Assembly: GCA_947471745.1 (NCBI GenBank)
Contig: CANJKZ010000463.1
Span: 940,001 to 1,004,000 of the forward strand
DNA from: Closterium sp. Naga37s-1
Taxonomy: Eukaryota; Streptophyta; Zygnematophyceae; Desmidiales; Closteriaceae
Length of the DNA: 64,000 nucleotides
Reading direction: 5' to 3'
In this document: positions 54,449-62,902 of the stretch, in pieces
Position numbering within the stretch: the stretch's first letter is position 1
Layout: each line of letters starts with the position of its first letter
Notes under the pieces: model-generated
What the model was told of the DNA's origin: nothing
Databases searched by the model: none
Seen by the model: only the letters and a program-made list of their open reading frames with translations
Program-made: the position numbers and the translations under genes

Positions 54449-54934
54449 ATGTATGCTTTGTCTGTTAGTGCTGAGGGTGACTGTTACCGGTGTGTGCCGC
54501 CTAACCCAGGTATAGCCACTGCTGCTCTAGGTGCTAGTGAGTCTGGTACTCTCCATGGTGAGTCTGTACACCCTCGCTACCGAGCCTTCTCAGGTAGGTG
54601 CGTCTGCTCAGGGGTCCGTGTCAGGTCAGGTAGCCGACTCTTGCTCGTGCCGCCTCCTATCGCACCAGAATCTTCTGTGGCACCACCGCCTAGGTCACCC
54701 CTCTCTGCCATTCCTTCGTGGCATGCACTCTCGTCTTCTTGTCTCTGGTCTACCCAAGTCTCTGCCTCCCCTCCCGCCCTCGCCTGCCCCGCCCTGCCTT
54801 CCTTGCGTCGAGGGGCGGCAGCGCGCCGCTCCTCACTCCTCCTCGTTTCCCCCGACGACTGCTCCCCTGCAGACTCTCCACATGGACGTGTGGGGCCGAG
54901 CCCGCGTTAGTGGACAGAGCCGCGAGCGCTAATT
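54449..54934 (+). pseudogene. pre-integrase region of element H with protease deleted
   Basis: MYALSVSAEGDCYRC continues Gag-Pol. After GASESGTLHG it jumps to the pre-integrase spacer (SLYTLATEPSQVG), so the whole aspartic protease, including LDSGAS, is missing (roughly 0.5 kb against sister copies). Next are HQNLLWHHRLGH and CLPCVEGRQ, then TAA at 54930-54932 where sisters have Tyr (RERYFLL). Confidence 0.87.
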
Positions 54935-54938
54935 TCTG

Positions 54939-56879
54939 TTGGTCGTTGACGACTACACGTGGTACACCACGGTCTTCCCCTTGCGCAGCAAGGGCCAGGT
55001 CGTTGATGTCTTGATCCCTTGGATCTGCACAGTTCGTCTCCAGCTTCGCGAGCAGTTTGGTCAGGACCTTCCTGTCCTGCGTCTGCACTCTGACAGAGGT
55101 GGTGAGTTCTCCTCCAGTCTCTTGCGGGACTTTTGTCGTGGGGAGGGCATACTCCAATTGTTCACGCTTCCGGACTCCCCTCACCAAAATGGGATTGCTG
55201 AGCGCAGCATTGGCTTAGTCATGGAGGTTGCTCGTACCTCCATGATCCATGCGGCTTCTCCCCATTTTCTGTGGCCGTTTGCGGTCCGGTATGCTGCACA
55301 TCAGCTCAACCTCTGGCCCCGTGTCTCCTTGCCGGAGACCTCGCACACACTGTGTTGGACGGGGGAGGTTGGCGATGCGTCGGTGTTCCGGGTCTGGGGA
55401 TCTCGTGCCTTTGTTCACCATACGTCCGCGGACAAGCTCTCCCCCCGTGCTATCCCCTGCGTCTTCCTTGGCTTTGTCCCTGACGCGCCTAGCTGGCAGT
55501 TTTACCACCCTACCTCGCGACGTGTCCTCCCGTCTCAGGACGTCATATTCAACGAGTCGGTTCCCTTCTACCGTCTCTTCCCCTACCGCTCTGCCCCTGC
55601 CCCGCCCCCGCCGCTCTTCCTTGCTCCCGGTCCCCCTCCGGTAGACCCCCTCCCGCCCCAGGGTCCTGCTCCCTCAAGTGTGTCTCTGGTAGACCCTCTC
55701 CCTAGTCCTGCGCCTGTTCAGGTAGCTGTCGGCTCAGGTGCTGCTCGAGGTGCTGCGTCAGGGGGTGCTGCGTCTGGGGGTGCGGAGCCTGGGGGTGCGG
55801 GGTCTGAGGGTGCTGAGACTGGGGGTGCTGAGCCTGAGGGTGTTGAGCCTGGGGGTGCTGCGTCGGAGGGTGCGGAGTCTGGAGGTGCTGAGCCTCAGGG
55901 TGCTGCTTTGTCTGGAGGTTCTGCGGGTGCTTCGCCGAGACTGTCTCCGCAGCAACTGCGTGAGTGGTTTGTTCGACGCGCACGCCTTCGGAGTGGAGCT
56001 ACCGGAGCTGGAGGTGCTGGAGCTGCTGGAGCTGGAGGTGCTGGAGTTGCTACTGGAGCTGGTGTTACTGGAGGTACTGCGGCCACTGGTCCTGGAGGTG
56101 CTCGTACCCGGGGTACTGGAGCTGCCGGGACTGGTGGTGTTGAGGGTGCTGGAGCTGGAGACCCTACGGAGTCTGGAGCTACTGGTGCTGGCGGCTCTGG
56201 CGCTGGTGGCGTTGGAGCTGGAGGAGCTGGAGTTGGAGGCACTGGTGCAGGAGACGCTGGAGTTGGAGGCTCTGGTGTTGGAGGTGCTGGAGCTGGAGGA
56301 GCTGGAGCCGTTGACCCTGGTGGCACTGTGCGGCCGCGACCGTACTTCGTTCCCCTGCTTCAGCAGGTTCTTGGTACCCCGTCTTCTACCGGCCTTACTC
56401 CTCCCCTCCTGTGTTCCCCGCCTGACCAGTCGCAGCCGCCGTTACAGCCGGCCTCTCCACTGCCTGCTCCTTCTCCTTACACTGAGCAGTCCGGCGGTCT
56501 TACAGAGCATCGTGAGCCTGTGTCTCGTCCTATCTCGCCTGTTCGCACTGCTCGTCGTGTTCCTCGTCCGCGTCCTCCTCCTGTCCCCGGCACACACGCT
56601 ATGGCACTCCGTCCTTCCTCTGTTCCACTGCGTGTTCCTCTGCCTGCTCCTCCTGTGTCCTCTCTTCCTGAGGTCCCTGACCCTGAGTCTGACCGCGCTA
56701 GTGCTGCCAGTCCCACTGTCGCTCTTCTCCTCGCCACTGACCCTTCCTTTGAGTCTGCTACTGCATCTGCTCTCGTTGCTGAGCTGCTTGACTTTGCTGC
56801 TGCCTGTCGTCTAGACTACGCCACTGCTCTTGTTGCTGAGTCTGCATCTGCCAGTCCTCCGTCCGTCGGGGGTGAGTGA
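54939..56879 (+). pseudogene. integrase and repeat linker of element H
   Basis: 646 open codons: core HSDRGGEF and NGIAERS, VFRVWGSRAFV, then GGAEPGGAGSEGAE repeats (about 55730-55920), LSPQQLREWFVRR (55944-55967), Gly-Ala repeats (55990-56330), RPRPYFVPLLQQVLG, and a Pro/Ser segment. It ends at TGA 56877-56879 in place of Cys (GGECAL). It is the clearest view of the complete linker. Confidence 0.9.
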
Positions 56880-58579
56880 GCTCTTGGCACGGACGTCCTT
56901 GAGGACAGGCAGGAGGACTTTGAGTGTCTTGCAGCTGCTGTACCTCGTTTCGCTTCCATGCTGCTTGCCCCTGAGGGAGACCCGGATGCACCACACATCC
57001 CGACCTCACGCTCTTACGCAGAGGCGATTACGGGTCCTTACTCCTCTCAGTGGCAGGCAGCCATGGATGCCAAGATGGCATCCTGGAAGTCCACAGGCAC
57101 CTACATTGACGAGGTTCCCCCACGTGGGGCGAACATAGTCGATGGCATGTGGATTTTTAGGGTGAAGCGGCCGCCGGGTTCTCCGCCTGCCTTCAAGGCG
57201 CGTTACGTTGCTCGAGGTTTCAGTCAGCAACAGGGGGTTGACTATTTCCAGACCTTTTCCCCCACCCCGAAGATGACTACTCTTCGGGTGTTGCTGCACG
57301 TCGCTGCTCAGCGTGACTACGAGCTGCACTCTCTGGAATTCAGCACAGCTTTCCTGCACGGCAGCCTGCACGAGGAGATATGGCTGCGCCGACCACCAGG
57401 CTTCACTGGGTCGTTTCGTGCAGGTACCCAATGGAGCCTCCGCCAGCGAGTCTACGGTCTCCGCCAGGCGCCTCGCGAGTGGCACGACACACTGAGGACT
57501 ACACTTGCGGCTCTTGGGTTTGCTCCTTCTACTGCTGACCCGTCGATGTTTCTACGCACCGACACCTCCCTGCCGCCGTTCTACGTCCTCGTGTACGTCG
57601 ACGACCTCGTCTTTGCCACTGCTGACACTGAGGCACTGACCCTTGTGAAGTCGAAACTACAGAAGAGACACACCTACACTGACCTGGGTGAACTGCGCAG
57701 CTATCTTGGCTTGCAGATCACCCGGGACAGAGCACGGCGCACCATCACCCTGACTCAGTCACACATGGTGCACCAGGTCCTTCAGTGTTTTGGTTTCCAG
57801 TTCTCCTCGCGACAGCCCAATCCTCTGTCTACCAGCCACTCGCTCTCAGCTCCACCTTCGGACGAGTCCGTAGAGCCGAGTGGTCCGTACCCAGAGCTTG
57901 TGGGTTGCCTCATGTACCTGATGACGTGCACACGACCTGACCTCGCGTACCGTCTCAGCCTCCTGGCTCGCTACGTGGCTCCCGGTAGGCACCAAAAGGT
58001 GCACTGGGATGCTGCGAAGAGGGTACTGCGTTACTTGTGCAATACGTCGGGCATGGGGCTCGTGCTTGGAGGACGGGGTCCAGTTGTCCTCACTGGACAC
58101 GCAGACGCTTCTTGGGTTGACGACTCAGCTACGCAGCGGTCATCATAGGGTTACACCTTTAGCCTTGGTTCCGGCTCTGTGTCCTGGCGGTCTACCCGCT
58201 CGTCTTCGGTTCTCAGCTCCAGTTGTGAGGCTGAGATCTACGCTAGGGCCATGGCTGCACAGGAGCTACGCTGGCTCACCTACCTGCTGACTGACTTGGG
58301 AGAGCAGCCTCGTTCGCCTCCAGTTCTGTACGTAGACAACAAGGCCATGATTGCCTTGTGTCAGGAGCACAGACTGGAGCACAGAACGAAGCACATCGCT
58401 CTGCGATACTTCCTTGCTCGAGAGTTGTAGCAGCGTGGCCAGCTTCGTCTTGCGTACGTGGCCACTAGGGCCAACACTGCTGATATATTCACCAAGGCAC
58501 TTCCGCCTGGTGATCATCAGCGCTTCTCTACTGTGTTAGGCCTTGTGCCTACTTTGCCTCACTTGCTCACTGCGTGACT
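56880..58579 (+). pseudogene. RT-RNase H of element H
   Basis: RT reads without a frame shift: GANIVDGMWIF, LEFSTAFLHG (Asp of the palm LDFS motif changed to Glu), LVYVDDLVF (YVDD 57594-57605) and ASWVDDSATQ. Stops are TAG at 58146 and 58428, both ancestral Gln codons. RNase H (CEAEIYARAMAAQ, YVDNKAMIALC, ADIFTKALPPGD) runs to about 58576. Confidence 0.9.
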
Positions 58580-58794
58580 TTTCTCGTACTGTGATCTATA
58601 TATATACCTGCATGCTTACTCTTGTTAGGGTATGATCACTGTATTGTTTGTTCTCTTTTATATAACTCTGCATGTGAACTGGCCTTGTGGCCCTTTGCAT
58701 GTGCTCGGACTGTGTGGTGACTTTGTGATCCACCCTTGCTTTTCTTGACTGGTCTTGTGACCACTTGTTCTCCCCTACTTTGCCTATGGGGGTG
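58580..58794 (+). other. 3' UTR and polypurine tract of element H
   Basis: Non-coding sequence with TATATATACC near 58600, ending CTATGGGGGTG immediately before the LTR. This polypurine tract is shared with E, G and M. Confidence 0.8.
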
Positions 58795-58926
58795 TGTCAG
58801 AATGTTCTAGTGCTTACATTTGTGTAGGCTATAGTGGTGTAGCCCATAAGGGGTGCAACCCAATTAGGGTTAGTACTTGTACCCAACTCTTTCATAGTTC
58901 ATTCATTCTCGTTCATTCCTTTGACA
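58795..58926 (+). repeat. 3' LTR of element H
   Basis: 132 bp, TGTCAGAATG...CCTTTGACA. It is the best-defined main-family LTR because the polypurine tract fixes its left edge and the TGACA end fixes its right edge. Confidence 0.93.
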
Positions 58927-59026
58927 TTCTTCCCTGTAGCGTCAGGATGAATGTCGAGGCTTGCCCTGACGCGTTTTTTTTTTTTTGGGGGGAGGGGGGT
59001 TGGGGGGGGGGGGGGGGTTGCCGTTT

Positions 59027-59146
59027 CCCGGTAATTTGATCCTAGGGAAGGGTTACAGGCATGTTGTCCTGGGGGGTTATGGGCGCACTGAACCGCTACT
59101 TAACAAGCCCTTTTATCCCAATGGTCTAGTGGTTGGGATTCTGACA
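59027..59146 (+). mobile_element. truncated TRIM LTR
   Basis: It matches the right 115 bp or so of the TRIM LTR (GATCCTAGGG..., GGGGGGTTATGGGCGCACTG, ATGGTCTAGTGG, end TCTGACA). The left end is degenerate after a G-rich run (58987-59018). No interior follows, so it is a solo or broken LTR. Confidence 0.8.
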
Positions 59147-59568
59147 TCAGGTGCACAGAATCATGGGGCAGACGTATCGCGAGGGGCGCGCGAAGCGCAC
59201 TATGGACTACAACACGCTCGCGCACGCGCTGGGGCGGCCGATAACGGCGGACTCGGCGGAAGGAGCGGGATTACTAAATGGCGAGACGGCAGATTACGAG
59301 TCTAGCTCGGTGCTCGCTGCGGACTGCCGCTTCTCCGCGTTTCACGGCAAGGCGCTTCCCCTTCCCCGCACTCAGTAGAAACGGTTCGTAATAGGTGGAC
59401 AGAGATCGCGGTGGCATTTTGTGGAGCTGTACTCGACGCATGCTGCTCCGATTCTCTGCAATGTACTTTGATAAAGGGCTGAACTCCCTGACTCAAAACT
59501 CTTGTTTTGGACGATTGTTCAGTCTGTTCTGTGGGCTTTATTGTAGTGGTGGGCTATACTCTCTTGAT
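59147..59568. other. unassigned locus sequence with one small ORF
   Basis: About 420 bp. A 75-codon frame at 59151-59378 (MHRIMGQTYREGRAKR...) matches nothing I recognise and has no other support. This sequence continues on the far side of element L at 62199. Confidence 0.4.
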
Positions 59569-60479
59569 GGGTCTGTTAGAATAAGTGACGAGGATGATGA
59601 GCCATGGCTAGGGAGATGAGCTAAGGATTGAGTGTCGAGAGAATTGGAGAGGAATGATCATTTCACTATAGCACACAAGGTACATATAGCAAAATGAACA
59701 AAGGTGCACCACCAAACAATAGGAGCTACACTACAGTAAATCCTACAGGCAGTTATATAACAGAACATATAATTATATTTTCTGACACACCCCCAGAACT
59801 GCCTGCAGGAGAAAACCTGTGTAGAACACCCCTTGAAGGGGTACACCCGGTGCAGTGTAAGACGGCAGAGAGGTAAGTGAGGAGGAGGAGGCGAGAGAGA
59901 GAGAGAGAGAGGAGGTGAGAGGAGATAAGAACGAAGGAGGAGGTGAGTGAGAGAGATGAGGAGAGGAGTTGGGGGAGCATGCATGAGCATGACCGCTCAC
60001 TGCCGGCCATCCCTCTTACTAACCCCCTTTACAAAGGGGGAGGTGAGTGAGGGATGAGGAGAGGAGGTGGGGGAGCGTGCATGAGCGTGACAGCTCACTG
60101 CCGGCCGGCCCTCTTAACAACCCCCAGGTCCTCACCCTCAATTCAACCACCCCCTTAAACTCACCCCCCTTATTAGCTACTCCCTTGTAACTCACCCCCC
60201 TTCCCCCCTTCCATCCTCCAGCCCCTGCCCCACCCACAACAGTCCCTGCACTGCTTCACACGGCGGCCTGCCCCCTCTCCCCCACCCCCCATCCCCGCCA
60301 CTCCCTCGGCTCCCACACACCCACCCCCCTCAGCGGCAGCTGCAGCAGTGGGAGACGAAGGTGGAGGAGGAGGAGGGGATGGTTCACACACCCGCCACCC
60401 CCATACCCGCCACCCCGCAGTTGCACCCACACCCGCCACCCCCATACCCTCCCCCCACTGCTGCACCTGCAGCAGGGGA

Positions 60480-61770
60480 TGGAGGAGAAGGGGGAGGGGG
60501 GGGGGGGGGGGGGCGGGGGGGGGGCTGGTGCTGCAGATCCCCTCCCCCCCCACTGCTGCACCCGCAGCAGAGAGATGGAGGAGAAGGGGGGGCGGGCAGG
60601 TGCTGCAGGTCCCCTCCCCCCCTCTGCTGCTCCCGCAGCAGGGGGAGGTAGGAGAAAGGTGGGGGACCTGGTGCTGCAGATCCCCTCCTGTCTCCCCCTG
60701 AACCTCCAAGTTTCCCCCCCCTCTACCCGCCATCCCCATGGAGGGGGGGGAGGGGGGCGGGGGCGGAGCTGCGCGTGCGACTGTAGGGCACGCGGGCAGG
60801 AGGAACCCCCTCTTGCCACCCCCTCACCCACCATGGCGCAACAGGGCACCGGGGCCGCGGTTAGGGGCGGCAGGTCGCGAGGGGCCATGGCTAGGGGACG
60901 GGGCCGGGCGCTGGGCAGGTACGGGGCCGGGTGCTGGGCTAGGGACGGGGCCGGGTGCTGGGCAGGTACGGGGCCGGGCGTTGGGCAGGTACGGGGCCGG
61001 GCACTGGGCAGGAACGGGGCCGGGCGCCGGGCAGGTGCGGGGCCGGGCGCTGGGCAGGTACGGGGCCGGGCGCTGGGTAGGTACGGGGCCGGGCGCTGGG
61101 CAGGTTCGGGGCCGGGCTCTGGGCAGGTACGGGGCCGGGCGCTGGGCAGGTACGGGGCTGGGCACTGGGCAGGAACGGGGGCCGGGCGCTGGGCAGGTAC
61201 TTGGCCGGGCACTGGGCAGGAACGGGGGCCGGGCGCTGGGCAGGTACGGGGCCGGTCACTGGGCAGGAACGGGGGCCGGGCGCTGGGCAGGTACTTGGCC
61301 GGGCACTGGGCAGGAACGCGGGCCGGGCGCTGGGCAGGTACGGGGCCGGGCACTGGGCAGGAACGGGGGCCGGGCACTGGGCAGGTACTTGGCCGGGCAC
61401 TGGGCAGGAACGGGGGCCGGGCGCTGGGCAGGTACGGGGCCGGGCGCTGGGCAGGTACGGGGCCGCGCGCTGGGCAGGTACGGGGCCGGGGCGCGGGCTA
61501 AGTACGGGGCCGGGCGCGGGCGTTATACGGGCCGGGCGCGGGCTAGGTACGGGGCCGGGCGCTGGCTAGGGTCGGGGCCGTGCGCTGGGCTAGGTACGGG
61601 CCGGGCGCGGGGCTAGGTACGAGCCGAGCGCGGGCGAGAGACGGGGCCGGGCGCGGGCAGGGTACGGGCCGGTCGCGAGGCTAGGTACGGGCCGGGCGCG
61701 GGGCTAGGAACGGGGCCGAGCGCGGGCAGGGTACGGGCCGGTCGCGAGGCTAGGTACGGGCCGGGCGCGG
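60480..61770 (-). repeat. minisatellite and low-complexity interior of element L
   Basis: From about 60900 to 61500, tandem 23-bp units of GGGGCCGGGCGCTGGGCAGGT. Variants with GGGCTAGGTACGGGCC follow to 61770, then GGGGCGACGGGCCAAGGGGC like the copia leaders. A G run lies near 60497-60530. Long Gly/Arg or Pro frames on either strand are repeat artefacts. Confidence 0.9.
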
Positions 61771-61927
61771 GCGACGGAATCAACGGGGCCAGCGGGGCCG
61801 AGGGGCCGAGCTAGGGGCGACGGGCCAAGGGGCCGAGCCTAGGGGCGACGGGCCAAGGGGCCGAGCCTAGGGGCTATGGGCGACGCCAAGGGGCGACGGG
61901 CCGGGGCCTAGGCTAGCAGGTACGTAG

Positions 61928-61979
61928 GTGGTGGGCCCATTGAAGTTGAAGTCCTAGGAAGGTTACGCTCTTAATACCA
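61928..61979 (-). promoter_or_regulatory. PBS and GGGCCC leader motif (element L)
   Basis: PBS as the complement of 61967-61979. GTGGTGGGCCCA lies at 61928-61939, 27 nt from it, the same arrangement as in the coding elements. Confidence 0.82.
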
Positions 61980-62902
61980 TGTTAGAATAAGTGACGAGGA
62001 TGATGAGCCATGGCTAGGGAGATGAGCTAAGGATTGAGTGTCGAGAGAATTGGAGAGGAATGATCGTTTCACTATAGCACACAAGGTACATATAGCAAAA
62101 TGAACAAAGGTGCACCACCAAACAATAGGAGCTACACTACAGTAAATCCTACAGGCAGTTATATAACAGAACATATAATTATATTTTCTGACAGGGTCCT
62201 CCCCAGTTTCAGAATTGGCTTTCTATTACTTTATTCTTTATTCTTGGTGGGCTGTTTGTTGGTCCAGATAAGGTGTACTCTGCAGGCCCCAAAATGTCAG
62301 GGTACTTTACCCTGATTACCCTGACTGGCGTCCGCTTTTTTTTAAGTACCCTGACGTAGTCAGACTCCCAGGCTTTAAACACTGACTGGAAATTTGTTTG
62401 AAATTTTTTACCCTTATAGAATCAAAGTTCGCGTTTCGTTCCCCTGACTTCATTAGTGTTCTTTCCCACTTACCCTGATACCGAGTTCCTCGAAGCGAGG
62501 ATTCTGCTACACTACACATACACTGCACCTGTGACGCGGTGCCACGCGGTGAAAAACTGCCAAACCCCCCCACTGACCCCAACGTTGCACCCATTGGTGC
62601 ATTTGGCAAGAATCGTGCCAGCGCACCCGTGTTTGCTGCCAATACAGCTCATAGTCCCTGCCAACTGTGGCTGTTTTTGCCACAGCACGGCAAAACTGGC
62701 GCGATGCGTGGCTCGTCTTGCCCAGTGCTGCAGATGCCACACCATCACGTAACAGCCTGTACCTGGCATGGTTTCCCTCGCTGCATGTACAGTTTTTCGC
62801 GGTGCGGAGGGGGTCCTCCGTCCTTCCTTTCCAACCGGAAATCGTCTCTCTCACTTCTCTCTTGCACTTCCCCGAGTTCTCACGGAGTAGCACCAGCCAG
62901 TC

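Larger units (their letters stand above)
52162..58926 (+). mobile_element. Ty1/copia element H (main family), both LTRs
   Basis: LTR, PBS, an RNase H fragment, a second PBS, minisatellite leader, gag, integrase, linker, RT, RNase H, polypurine tract, LTR. It lacks the protease. Its flanks (GAAGGG before, TTCTT after) show no target duplication and the LTRs differ at about a tenth of positions, so it may be a recombinant of two elements. Confidence 0.9.
59574..62193 (-). mobile_element. non-autonomous LTR element L (2620 bp)
   Basis: LTRs 59574-59787 and 61980-62193 (214 bp each, one difference by my comparison, at GATCATTTC/GATCGTTTC), TGTTAGAATA...TTCTGACA. The target duplication GGGTC is perfect (59569-59573 and 62194-62198). 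On the sense (minus) strand the LTR is followed by TGGTATTAAGAGC (PBS, complement of 61967-61979). The other side shows TCTGGGGGTG before the LTR (polypurine tract). The interior is low-complexity DNA with no gag or pol. It is a recent, LARD-like parasite of other elements. Confidence 0.93.

Noticed and set aside
52162-58926. H as an intact autonomous element
   Set aside because: It has no protease, contains at least four in-frame stops, and the LTRs and flanks do not match.
59151-59378. Small 75-codon gene
   Set aside because: No start context, no similarity that I can name, and a GC-rich region where such frames arise by chance. Mentioned only as unassigned.
60256-61616. Overlapping 290-370 codon frames on both strands in element L
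   Set aside because: Both strands are open because the 23-bp unit contains no stop. The products are GRWAGTG-type or CPAPGP-type repeats. L has the structure of a non-coding LTR element.
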